Shown piece after piece: positions 46,809 through 55,581 of a stretch of DNA of 64,000 bases. This stretch comes from G963662905 sp965230045 (GTDB lineage Bacteria > Bacteroidota > Bacteroidia > Bacteroidales > WRLA01): contig OZ245940.1 in NCBI GenBank assembly GCA_965230045.1, forward strand, positions 3,782,001 through 3,846,000, in the 5' to 3' direction. Under the pieces are notes generated by a model. It had not been told where the DNA came from, ran no database searches, and was given only the letters and a program-made list of their open reading frames with translations. The translations under genes were made by a program, and so were the position numbers. Each line of letters starts with the position of its first letter. The first letter of the stretch is position 1.

Positions 46809-47429
46809 ATGAAAAAAGCAGTTCAATTTACAGTTTTCGCCATTATTTTTTCTTTCCTGCTCTCTGCTTGTTATACAACGCGCATCAGCAACGAATGGAC
46901 CAACCCGAATTATAAGCAACAAAAGCTGGAAAAAGTAGCCGTTGTTGCTATTTTAAAAATGGGAGAAACCCGTAAAGCCATGGAACATTATATGGCGGAA
47001 TACCTCAAAAGGGGCGGCCTGAATGCTGTTGCTGCCTATACGCTCATCCAGGACACGGCGCAGCAAGACAAAGAGCAAATGGAAAAGATTTTTAATGCTG
47101 CCGGAGTAGATGCTGTGCTCACCATGCGCAAAATTGCCATCGACGAACAGGCAAATTATGTTGCCCCGACCGTTTATCCTTATCCGCGCGTTTATTACAA
47201 TAATTTTTATAATTATTATTACAACTCATGGGGTGCTTTTGCCACACCGGGCTATGTGCGCATCGACAAAACCTTCCGCATTGAAAACAACCTTTATGAA
47301 GCTTCCAATGATGAAGTGATCTGGACAGCCGTAAGCAACACCATGAACCCGGACAGCGAAATGAACCTGGCCGAAAGCATCAGCACACAGATTATCAGAA
47401 GGCTGAAGAAGAACGGGATGTTGAAGTAA
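46809..47429 (+). CDS. Small lipoprotein, DUF4136-like
   Basis: 206 aa. Lipobox LLSAC (Cys near residue 21). NEWTNPNYKQQKLEKVAVVAI and a later DAVLTMRKIAID, ETNLYEASNDEVIWTAVS-like end resemble DUF4136 lipoproteins. A notable Tyr/Asn-rich loop (YPYPRVYYNNFYNYYYN) lies in the middle. Function unknown. Probably cotranscribed with the trehalase-like gene; terminator at 47490. Confidence 0.7.
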   Translation: MKKAVQFTVFAIIFSFLLSACYTTRISNEWTNPNYKQQKLEKVAVVAILKMGETRKAMEHYMAEYLKRGGLNAVAAYTLIQDTAQQDKEQMEKIFNAAGVDAVLTMRKIAIDEQANYVAPTVYPYPRVYYNNFYNYYYNSWGAFATPGYVRIDKTFRIENNLYEASNDEVIWTAVSNTMNPDSEMNLAESISTQIIRRLKKNGMLK

Positions 47430-47489
47430 TAGAATTATCCTGGCCATCCAGGGTTGTGAGTTTTCATTCAAGGCATATTTTCAGATATT

Positions 47490-47513
47490 GGACTCCTCCG
47501 GGAGTCCTTTTTT
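47490..47513 (+). terminator. Rho-independent terminator
   Basis: GGACTCC-TCC-GGGAGTCC is a near-perfect stem followed by six T residues, 60 nt after the DUF4136-like gene. Confidence 0.85.
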
Positions 47514-47651
47514 CTTTTTGATAAACGTATTCCATTATTCTATTTATTAACACAATTTTTGGAAATTTTCAACGATAATTCCACCACAGCATACTTTCAC
47601 TCCATATTACGGGCTTTTCATACCAATTTTTTTTATGAATTGTAATGTCCT

Positions 47652-47659
47652 TACTTTTG
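47652..47659 (+). promoter_or_regulatory. -7 box upstream of repeat A3
   Basis: TACTTTTG matches TAnnTTTG and is followed by GCAGC, a typical start region. The next gene begins only at 48088, with repeat A3 (47703-48052) in between, so the repeat would lie inside the leader RNA. Confidence 0.45.
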
Positions 47660-47702
47660 TGCAGCAATTAATTATAAAAAACCTTATCAAAGAAGAAAAT
47701 TA

Positions 47703-48052
47703 GGTTCTACACGGAATTTCGTGGAAAGAAAAATCACTTTATTTCCAAAGAGATTCCTCCAAAGTTTTCCTCATGCTTCGGAAACTTTGTCGGAATGACG
47801 CGTTTTTAAGAAGTCCGGAGGCAAATGCGGCGAGGACGTGTTTAAAATATACTACTGTGTCCTCGCCGCATTTGCCGTAAACGCCTAATAAACAGCGTCA
47901 TTCCGACTGGAACAAAACCAAACGAAGTGGTTAAGGCTTTGTCCCGATAGTTATCGGGAGGGAGGAATCTGTTAGGGATCAATAGTTTATTAATAAATAT
48001 CTGCATATTATTTTCAAACATTATTGTTACCCACGGAATTCCTAGTAGAACC
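47703..48052. repeat. Foldback MITE-like element, family A copy 3
   Basis: 350 bp, beginning GGTTCTACACGGAATTTCG and ending CCTAGTAGAACC. Flanked on both sides by GAAAATTA (47695-47702 and 48053-48060), a perfect 8-bp target duplication. The centre is a perfect palindrome with arms GGCAAATGCGGCGAGGAC and GTCCTCGCCGCATTTGCC around about 22 nt. The copy carries CCCGATAGTTATCGGG near its right inner arm. Confidence 0.9.
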
Positions 48053-48087
48053 GAAAATTAAACGAATATCACAAGAAAATAATCCCC

Positions 48088-50379
48088 ATGAAATACACTC
48101 CTATTTATATTTTATTTCTACTGTTTTTTCAATACAGTATTGCCCAACACGTCCATTGGGTCAACCCCAAACCTTCGGGTGGCATTTTTCATGATATCGG
48201 TTTTTTTGATGATGATCATGCTTTGATGTGCGGGGATGGTGGTCAGATTTACCAAAGCAGGGACGGCGGAGCCGAATGGGAGCTGGTTTTCAATAATGGG
48301 AAAGAGCCCATAAGCCAGATCAATATCCTCAACTCCTCCAAAGCACTCGTGTTATTGGGCAATGCTGAGATTATTGGCACCGATACGCGGGGGCAGGTCT
48401 GGTTTAAAACCTACCGCCTGGCCGACAGCCTCAAAATCAAACGCTTCAAAATGCTCACGGAAAATGAGGGGCACCTGCTGGTGCAGCACAGGGAAAACGA
48501 AAAGTTTTATTTTGGCCTGAGCAGGGATGCCGGCCAAACATGGGATTTTAAATCGGTGGAACAGATGATGGGTGAAAATTTATACGTAAGGGATTTTGCA
48601 TTTACCGAATTTGGAAAAGGTATTTTCCTTACCAAATTCAACTATTCACCACGCATTTACAGGACCTCAGACAGCTGTAAAACATTCGAGCACAACGAAT
48701 ATGACGAATGGTGGGCTTTTTACCGCGCCAGTAATACACCCTCAGGTATATATATAAGCGGACATATCAAAACATCCAAAGAGCATGTCTTAAAAGCAGT
48801 CAAGCCAGAAAGCGGCTATAACTTTGATGTTGTTATATGGCGGAGCGTCAACAATGGCAAAACCCTTGATATTTTGAGACGGTTTGCTTCTCTTGAATGT
48901 TTTAAAAACATAAAATCAGAAGGTGATTCAAATATATACATCTATGGTGATTGTTGCAATAGTGATGAATATGGCTGTAGTACACTGCCCCTGTTAAGCT
49001 CCAGTGATGCAGGTCAGAGCTGGATACTGAATGAAACCGCATATAATTTTTATGAGAAAGGGCTAAACTTGCCAGTAATCACTGCATTTGGCACTAATAA
49101 CGCAGGCAAATCATTTTTATGCATGACTTCCTGGGATCAAATATCCTATCCAAAACAGGTTTCCTCCTTCTTATTAACATCTCAAAACAGTACAAATTGG
49201 GAAAGCCCAGCCGGAAACTATATAGAGAAAATCAATAGTCTGGCCTTTTTAAAAAAAGGTATGTTTTATGGATCAGGCCACAACCTGCTGCACGGGACTT
49301 CATTCGACACAATTATTAGCGCGAATGACAATATATACATCCCAAGCCAATACGATGAATCAATAGCTATGGGTTATACCTGGGAGCTGGACGATTCTTT
49401 GATTTTACTCACCACCAGTGATGGCGGCACAATCTGGAGTGAACACAAAACAGGATTGGACTTTTACCCTAACTCAATCAGTTTCCCAAAACCAAATGCA
49501 ATATACCTCTATCAATACCATTGGGATTGGAGTATTCCACCAGTCCTTTATAAATTCAATACTGCCACACATGAAGTAAAAGAGTTGTCCTTACCTGATG
49601 AACGCGACGCCATGAAAAGCATGATATACACCCAAGATGTAGGCTATCTCTTTGGAGGCTACGAAAACGAAGGGGGATATTTCAGAACATTTGATGAGGG
49701 ACAAAACTGGGAGTTTGTCAACCTTAACCTAAGCCAGCCCATACATCATGCATTGCAAATAAACGATAGCATTTTCATCGTAGAGCTCAGCAACGGTTAT
49801 TATAAATCGGGCAATTCAGAAACCGAAATATGGTCTGTTAATATCAAAACAGGCAAGCTTCTGGAGAACCTTTATACAGGAAACGGAATGGGCATGCATT
49901 TGGATATGCTCATGGACGGATCGGGGCAGCTTTGGGTTTTATGCGATGAAGGCATTTTTATTTTGCGCTGCAATAATATTTGGGAAAAACTGGACGAACT
50001 GCCCGACCTGCTCGGCCTCACACTTGATCCTGACGGAAAACACGTTTGGGCCTATGGATATTCCGGTCGCCTGCTTTATATTGGCGATGGACTGCCTGTT
50101 GGCACAGAAGACCGCATTAAAAAAGAACAGTCCGTTTTGAGCATCAACGGAAACCCTTTCAAGGACAATCTGGAAGTACGAATTTATTCCAATGCCCCAA
50201 CGAAAGCCCAATTAACGCTCACCGACCTCAGCGGCAGGAAAATTATCCGGGAAAATATTGAGCTGCATAGCCCTACATCCAAATTCCTTATCAATACTTC
50301 ACAGCTTTGTTCCGGTACTTATATCTGTACTTTAATTATAGATGGCAAAGCATACAGCCTAAAAGTTACGAAGCTTTAG
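48088..50379 (+). CDS. Secreted BNR/YCF48-like repeat protein with T9SS sorting domain
   Basis: 763 aa. The signal peptide ends SIAQ at about residue 19. Repeated Asp-box-like motifs (SRDGGAEWELVF, SRDAGQTWDFKS, SSDAGQSWIL, TSDGGTIWSE, TFDEGQNWEFV) indicate a beta-propeller of the BNR/YCF48 type. The final 85 residues are a T9SS type A domain (SINGNPFKDNLEV, LTDLSGRKIIREN, CSGTYICTLI, LKVTKL). Ligand unknown. It starts 35 bp after repeat A3; a terminator follows. Confidence 0.82.
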   Translation: MKYTPIYILFLLFFQYSIAQHVHWVNPKPSGGIFHDIGFFDDDHALMCGDGGQIYQSRDGGAEWELVFNNGKEPISQINILNSSKALVLLGNAEIIGTDTRGQVWFKTYRLADSLKIKRFKMLTENEGHLLVQHRENEKFYFGLSRDAGQTWDFKSVEQMMGENLYVRDFAFTEFGKGIFLTKFNYSPRIYRTSDSCKTFEHNEYDEWWAFYRASNTPSGIYISGHIKTSKEHVLKAVKPESGYNFDVVIWRSVNNGKTLDILRRFASLECFKNIKSEGDSNIYIYGDCCNSDEYGCSTLPLLSSSDAGQSWILNETAYNFYEKGLNLPVITAFGTNNAGKSFLCMTSWDQISYPKQVSSFLLTSQNSTNWESPAGNYIEKINSLAFLKKGMFYGSGHNLLHGTSFDTIISANDNIYIPSQYDESIAMGYTWELDDSLILLTTSDGGTIWSEHKTGLDFYPNSISFPKPNAIYLYQYHWDWSIPPVLYKFNTATHEVKELSLPDERDAMKSMIYTQDVGYLFGGYENEGGYFRTFDEGQNWEFVNLNLSQPIHHALQINDSIFIVELSNGYYKSGNSETEIWSVNIKTGKLLENLYTGNGMGMHLDMLMDGSGQLWVLCDEGIFILRCNNIWEKLDELPDLLGLTLDPDGKHVWAYGYSGRLLYIGDGLPVGTEDRIKKEQSVLSINGNPFKDNLEVRIYSNAPTKAQLTLTDLSGRKIIRENIELHSPTSKFLINTSQLCSGTYICTLIIDGKAYSLKVTKL

Positions 50380-50401
50380 GTATCCGATATGCAATAAAAA
50401 A

Positions 50402-50433
50402 AGCAGCTCCCGAACCAGAGAGCTGCTTTTTTT
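50402..50433. terminator. Bidirectional terminator
   Basis: AGCAGCTC and GAGCTGCT with A- and T-runs on either side, between the converging T9SS gene and yebC. Confidence 0.85.
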
Positions 50434-50451
50434 ATAAGCTGAAGTTTTGGT

Positions 50452-51162
50452 TTAAGCCATATTGTGAAAAACTTTCACAACGTCTTCATCGTCTTCCAGT
50501 TTTTCGAGCAGTTTTTCTACTTCCTCAGTTTGCTCTTCATTCAGTTCTTTGGTATCCATTGGGATACGCTCCGATTCGGCACTTTCGATTTCAAAACCGT
50601 TTTCTTCGAGATATTTCTGTATCGGGCCAAAAGCTTCGAATTCGCCATAGATAATCATAAAGCCATCTTCTTCAAAAATTTCAGAAACGCCCTCATCGAT
50701 CAGTTCCAGCTCGAGTTCTTCCATATCCACACCTTCTTTTTCCTTTACTTTGAAGTGGCATTTATGTTCAAACATAAAATCCACACTTCCCTGAGTGCTC
50801 AGGTTTCCGTTCAGCTTATTGAAATAGCTGCGCACATTGGCAACGGTACGCGTTGTATTGTCAGTGGCTGTTTCGACCAATATCGCGATTCCGTGGGGTG
50901 CATAACCTTCATAAACCACCTCTTTATAATCGCCCATATCTTTTGAAGTAGCCTTTTTGATGGCGCGTTCCACATTATCTTTGGGCATATTGGCGGCACG
51001 GGCGTTCTGGATCAGCAGACGGAGCTTTGGGTTTGCTTCAGGATCAGGGCCACCATTTTTCGCTGCTATGGTTATTTCTTTTCCCAGCTTGGTAAATGTG
51101 CGGGACATATTACCCCAGCGCTTCATTTTCCTGGCTTTACGGTATTCAAATGCTCTTCCCAT
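50452..51162 (-). CDS. yebC: YebC/PmpR-family translation factor
   Basis: 236 aa. It begins MGRAFEYRKARKMKRWG, the family hallmark, then NPKLRLLIQNARAANMPKDNVERAIKKA and YEGYAPHGIAILVE. YebC proteins were long annotated as transcriptional regulators and have recently been tied to relief of ribosome stalling. Full length, single gene. Confidence 0.93.
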   Translation of the reverse strand: MGRAFEYRKARKMKRWGNMSRTFTKLGKEITIAAKNGGPDPEANPKLRLLIQNARAANMPKDNVERAIKKATSKDMGDYKEVVYEGYAPHGIAILVETATDNTTRTVANVRSYFNKLNGNLSTQGSVDFMFEHKCHFKVKEKEGVDMEELELELIDEGVSEIFEEDGFMIIYGEFEAFGPIQKYLEENGFEIESAESERIPMDTKELNEEQTEEVEKLLEKLEDDEDVVKVFHNMA

Positions 51163-51344
51163 GATATTTCTTATTTAATTTTAAAAACGCAAAAATAAAG
51201 AATTTCAATCATCCAGCACAGCTACAACCAATTTTTCACGAGCAAAAAAACTGATTATTGCCTTTATCTGGATATAAAAACTGAATTTTGGAATAAAATT
51301 TGCTTTCGACGACATATTCCGGTCATTATCAACGAAAAAAAGCC

Positions 51345-51352
51345 TACTTTTG
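51345..51352 (+). promoter_or_regulatory. -7 box of the DEAD-box helicase gene, with long leader
   Basis: TACTTTTG matches TAnnTTTG, predicting a start near 51358 and a leader of about 260 nt to the ATG at 51619. The leader opens with GCTGTTT-G-AAACAGC (51356-51370) and a second GCTGTTT at 51381, so AAACAGC could pair with either copy. Confidence 0.5.
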
Positions 51353-51618
51353 CAGGCTGTTTGAAACAGCATGATGGAATGCTGTTTAAAAAAGTACATA
51401 TAAAATAGGGCAAATCATTTTTTTTGACAGTGCCCATGTCCGGTAAAATCGCGTGTTTGATTCAGAAGTCACGGTCGAAATGTTGCCAAAAGATTCCGAA
51501 AGGTTTTCATGGGGCGTTTATCAGGATTTCCGCAAAGCGGGATGATGGCATTTCAATTCCGAAATTGTTCGGAAAAATAGCGGTAAGATCGGGCAGAATG
51601 GACAAACACAAAATTATT

Positions 51619-53406
51619 ATGACAACTTCTTTTGAAGCTCTTGGCCTCCGCACCGAAATCCTGGAAGCCATAAAAGACCTTGGGTTTGAGCACCCAACGG
51701 AGGTTCAGGAACAAAGCATTCCTTTCCTGCTGAGCAGCGATAGCGATGTAATCACCCTGGCACAAACAGGAACCGGAAAAACTGCCGCTTTTGGCCTTCC
51801 GATCCTCGAGCAAATCGACGAAAGCAATCCCAAGCCCCAGGCACTGATCCTCAGCCCAACGCGTGAGCTTTGCGTGCAAATTGCCAAAGACATCGAAAGC
51901 TTTTCGACGAAAATGCCCAAAATCAATGTAACGGCAGTTTATGGCGGTGCATCTATGGACGCACAAAGACAGTCGTTAAGAAAAGGATCACAGATTGTAG
52001 CCGGAACGCCCGGACGTATGTGCGACCTCATCCGCCGCAACGCTATTGATATCCGCAATATCAAATGGCTGGTGCTTGATGAAGCCGACGAAATGTTGTC
52101 GATGGGCTTCAAGGAAGAGCTGGAAACCATACTGGCAGAAACGCCGAAAGAACGGAACACTTATTTGTTTTCCGCAACAATGCCCGATGGCGTTAAGAGC
52201 ATCTCCGCCAACTATATGCGCAATCCGCACACCATACAAATTGGCAAGAAAAACACGGGTGCTGAAAACGTGGACCATCTGTATTATATGGTAAATGCCC
52301 GCGACAAATACGCTGCACTGAAACGTATCGCCGACATCAACCCCAATGTTTATGGTATTGTTTTCTGCCGCACACGCGCGGAAACCAAAACTATTGCCGA
52401 CAAATTAATGGAAGACGGCTACAATGCCGATGCGCTTCATGGTGACCTTAGTCAGGCGCAGCGCGAGCTGGTGATGCACAAATTCCGCAGTAAATTTATC
52501 CAGTTGCTGGTTGCCACAGATGTTGCCGCCCGTGGCCTGGACGTGGACAATCTCTCACACATCATCCATTATACCATTCCGGATGATTATGAGGTTTATA
52601 TCCACCGTAGCGGAAGAACAGGACGTGCCGGGAAAAAAGGGACATCCATTTCCATCATACATTCCCGCGAAAAAGGCAAACTCAAGCAAATTGCCTCAAA
52701 AATTAAAAAAGAATTTACTTACACACCCGTTCCAAACGGAAAGCAAATTTGCGAAAAGCAACTCTTCGCCATGATCGACAAAATGGAACATGTGGAAGTG
52801 GAGGAAGACCAAATTGAAAGCTTTTTGCCTGCGATTTACCAAAAACTGGAAGATTTAAGCCGTGAGGAGCTCATCAAGAAATTTGTCAGCCTGGAGTTCA
52901 ACAGCTTCCTGAGATATTATGAAAATGCCCGTGATTTAAATATCGATCCTAAAGGCAGAAGCAGCGAAAGACAAGGTCGTGATCGCGGCGAACGGGGAGA
53001 CCGTGCCAAGCGTGGTGACCGCCGGGAACGCGGAGAACGCAGCAGCAGAGAACGCAGGGACTCGGCGGCATTCAGCCGGCTATTTATTAATAAAGGAAAA
53101 AAAGACGGCCTGATGCCCAAAGATGTTATTGGCTTGGTCAACGACAGCCTGCGCAGCCGCGATGCAAAAATCGGTCATATTGAACTCTTGAAAAATTTCA
53201 GCTTTTTTGAAATTGAAAAAGAATATACCGATGAGCTGCTTAAAACAATGCGCGACAAAACCTTTAACGGAACCAAAGTTGCGATTGAGGTTTCCAACCC
53301 GATGCCCGAAAAGAAAAATAAGCGCAAGAAAAAAGAATGGAGCCGCGACGGAGAACGGAAGTCCTATCATTCGGACAAGCCTAAGGGACGTCGGAAAAAA
53401 TTCTAG
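51619..53406 (+). CDS. DEAD-box ATP-dependent RNA helicase (DeaD/CsdA-like)
   Basis: 595 aa from ATG 51619 (MTTSFEALGL), the usual opening of this family; the frame is open to 51424, but the extra part has no domain. Q motif near 24-34, motif I AQTGTGKT 48-55, DEAD 154-157, SAT from 185, motif VI HRSGRTGR from 329. A charged Arg/Gly/Glu-rich tail (about 440-480) leads to a DbpA-type RNA-binding domain (FINKGKKDGLMPKDVI). It unwinds structured RNA in ribosome assembly or cold adaptation. The long leader resembles that of cold-shock helicase genes. Confidence 0.92.
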   Translation: MTTSFEALGLRTEILEAIKDLGFEHPTEVQEQSIPFLLSSDSDVITLAQTGTGKTAAFGLPILEQIDESNPKPQALILSPTRELCVQIAKDIESFSTKMPKINVTAVYGGASMDAQRQSLRKGSQIVAGTPGRMCDLIRRNAIDIRNIKWLVLDEADEMLSMGFKEELETILAETPKERNTYLFSATMPDGVKSISANYMRNPHTIQIGKKNTGAENVDHLYYMVNARDKYAALKRIADINPNVYGIVFCRTRAETKTIADKLMEDGYNADALHGDLSQAQRELVMHKFRSKFIQLLVATDVAARGLDVDNLSHIIHYTIPDDYEVYIHRSGRTGRAGKKGTSISIIHSREKGKLKQIASKIKKEFTYTPVPNGKQICEKQLFAMIDKMEHVEVEEDQIESFLPAIYQKLEDLSREELIKKFVSLEFNSFLRYYENARDLNIDPKGRSSERQGRDRGERGDRAKRGDRRERGERSSRERRDSAAFSRLFINKGKKDGLMPKDVIGLVNDSLRSRDAKIGHIELLKNFSFFEIEKEYTDELLKTMRDKTFNGTKVAIEVSNPMPEKKNKRKKKEWSRDGERKSYHSDKPKGRRKKF

Positions 53407-53480
53407 TCTCGACTCCGCTCGACTACCGAAGTCTCGGCTCCGCTCGACTACCGAATACCCGGCTCCGCTCGACTACTTGT
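53406..53480. repeat. Three tandem 25-bp repeats
   Basis: CTCGACTCCGCTCGACTACC, CTCGGCTCCGCTCGACTACC and CCCGGCTCCGCTCGACTACT occur in register every 25 bp, directly after the helicase stop. Similar wording is seen at 24997-25035. A short dispersed GC-richer repeat, probably non-coding. Confidence 0.7.
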
Positions 53481-53543
53481 AGCGTCCTGATTTTGAAAGC
53501 ATAACAGGAAGATATCAGGATTTCAATAAAGCACAGAAAAACA

Positions 53544-53574
53544 AAAAAGCCCTGCATATTGCAAGGCTTTTTTA
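53544..53574. terminator. Bidirectional terminator
   Basis: AAAAAGCC...TGC and GCA...GGCTTTTT form a stem between the converging helicase and LruC genes, with T-runs on both strands. Confidence 0.8.
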
Positions 53575-53603
53575 TTAAAATGAATGTATGCTTCGCTTTA
53601 AAA

Positions 53604-55328
53604 TCAACGGATATCCAGCACCTGTGAAGGGATTGGCGATTCATACCAATCGGTATTTTCTGTCCCTCCTGAGAGCGCCCATTGCAGGAATTCAGGATAC
53701 GCGACCAATATTTCGACACGCTCTCTCGGACTGCTGTAATGTCCTTCCAAGATAATTTCAATACCCCAGGGAATACCATTTTCTGTTTGGAAATTTCCAT
53801 TGTCATCCATGGTATTGAACAATTCCGTATTCATTTGCGCAGTACCCGGAAAAATGGAACGGTGCACCTCATGGGCAACATCATTGGAACGGAAAAGATA
53901 CAGCTCTGGTAAAAAACCTGTGACACCGGCTTCAAAATTCAAGGTAAAATAAAGCGTATCGGGATGGCTGTTCGTAGGGCCTTTTCCATTATTCTGATAA
54001 TATTCATCAATTGTTTGATAGACATCTTCAGAAAGAATCAGACCATTGGCATTATTGGCATCCAGGCTTACATCTCCTTCAACGGAAGCGATGATATCTG
54101 AAGGGAAAGCTTCACCTTCTTCATTATAGATCATCATGCCAATTCCGTTATGGATGCCGGCTCCAATGGCATCAATACTGACCTTAAACTGAGCATTAAC
54201 AATATTAAAAGCAGCATCTTTATTGATGATCACCTTATTGGACATCACAAGGTCATTAAAATCAAAATCCCCAAGGCTGGGCCAGAGGTCTTCAAAAGCT
54301 ACAATCTGCTTACCGGAAGTCGGGAAAGAGCTGATATAGGAAATTTCCGGATCTGTGGGTGCATCATCTTCATCATCAGGCGTTCCGTCACCATCAAAAT
54401 CGCATGCTATTTCAAAATTATCGAGGAAATTACCATAGGAAGCCGCACCTGCCGAGGAAACAGAACTGAAAACAAAATACGTAGTAGTTTGTCCCTCAGG
54501 CACTTGATATGTTCCTGAATAATAGCCCCATTCCGTGCTTCCATCCGACATAACCGCCATGGTTTCAGCGGTTTCAGGACTGGCGCCAATTCTTACTTCA
54601 GCCACATCAACACCGGAGCGTCCTCTGTGCCATACAGACCAGATCACTGATGCTCCGGGCTCCAGGCAAAGCTCCTGATATAAATCGGCTACCATATTGG
54701 CATTGAGTTCAAAAAACTGGTTTCCCTCCTGAGCAGGGACTCCGTTAAAACCGTTTTTCCAAATTTCAATTTTGTTATCGGCAGCATTGGTTTCCCATCC
54801 GGGGACATTATCTTCGTGCGTAATGATATAGCCCGGACTAATCACCGGAGCTTCTGCACCGGAATTTATCATCGGGTTTTCGCATGATGTGCAGGTTTCA
54901 TAATTATCATTTGCAGCGCGTGCATCCTTGAATGATTTTTGCTCACCCAAATCCATGACCACATCTTTCGCTTCCGTAATTTCAAGCTGATCGCCGGTAA
55001 GCGGAAAATACAGGAGGTAACGGGCGTTTTGCGGAAGGTTGATTTGAAAAGATGCCGCATTGTTTGCAATTTTCCCGGCAGAAATCACATGGCCTTGCGC
55101 ATCAATGATATGGATAATTTCATGTTCCGTTGAAACATTATGCGGATTATTGAATGTAATATTGAGCTTACCGGACAATGCCGATTGCCATTGAAAGTCC
55201 TTATCAACAGACAGTTGATCAAAAGATGTAGAATCATTGACAGGAGCTGTGTGTTCTTCCAGCTTATTATTGCAGGAAAATAACAGAACCGAAATTATTA
55301 AAAAGAGGCCAAACCTAATTGTTTTCAT
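53604..55328 (-). CDS. LruC-domain lipoprotein
   Basis: 574 aa. Lipobox LLFSC (Cys about 19). The N-terminal half holds a PA14/carbohydrate-binding-like jelly roll (GWETNAADNKIEIWKNGFNG, EGNQFFELNAN). A calcium-loop DFDGDGTPDDEDDAPTDP then leads into the LruC domain (AFEDLWPSLGDFDFNDLVMSNKV ... HPDTLYFTLNF ... GIPWGIEI). LruC proteins were first noted in Leptospira, and their function is unsettled. It has its own strong promoter with an overlapping palindromic operator (55434-55479). Confidence 0.85.
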   Translation of the reverse strand: MKTIRFGLFLIISVLLFSCNNKLEEHTAPVNDSTSFDQLSVDKDFQWQSALSGKLNITFNNPHNVSTEHEIIHIIDAQGHVISAGKIANNAASFQINLPQNARYLLYFPLTGDQLEITEAKDVVMDLGEQKSFKDARAANDNYETCTSCENPMINSGAEAPVISPGYIITHEDNVPGWETNAADNKIEIWKNGFNGVPAQEGNQFFELNANMVADLYQELCLEPGASVIWSVWHRGRSGVDVAEVRIGASPETAETMAVMSDGSTEWGYYSGTYQVPEGQTTTYFVFSSVSSAGAASYGNFLDNFEIACDFDGDGTPDDEDDAPTDPEISYISSFPTSGKQIVAFEDLWPSLGDFDFNDLVMSNKVIINKDAAFNIVNAQFKVSIDAIGAGIHNGIGMMIYNEEGEAFPSDIIASVEGDVSLDANNANGLILSEDVYQTIDEYYQNNGKGPTNSHPDTLYFTLNFEAGVTGFLPELYLFRSNDVAHEVHRSIFPGTAQMNTELFNTMDDNGNFQTENGIPWGIEIILEGHYSSPRERVEILVAYPEFLQWALSGGTENTDWYESPIPSQVLDIR

Positions 55329-55433
55329 ATCGCAATACCTTTTTCTTCAAACGAAAAGTTTAATTTTTTTTTTTGAAATCTTAAGAAATACGCAAATTGC
55401 TAACCCCCTTAAAAAACAACAACCACCCCCATT

Positions 55434-55479
55434 GGTTCATATGAACCTACAAAAGTAGCAAAAACCAAATTGATTTCAA
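55434..55479 (-). promoter_or_regulatory. Promoter and palindromic operator of the LruC gene
   Basis: Minus strand: TTG (55479-55477), exactly 19 nt, TACTTTTG (55457-55450), then the perfect 14-bp palindrome GGTTCATATGAACC (55447-55434) covering the predicted start site at about 55444. The leader to the ATG is about 115 nt. Confidence 0.6.
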
Positions 55480-55581
55480 AATAAATTTTTCGTGAAGTAA
55501 ATATTTAAACGTTTAAAAAACAAGCGTTTACAAACAATTCCAAGCCCATGAAACCCTAAGGCATATCTACCAAACAGGATT

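Noticed and set aside
51205..51399. Small minus-strand open frame upstream of the helicase gene
   Set aside because: No coding character, and it overlaps the promoter and leader of the helicase gene.
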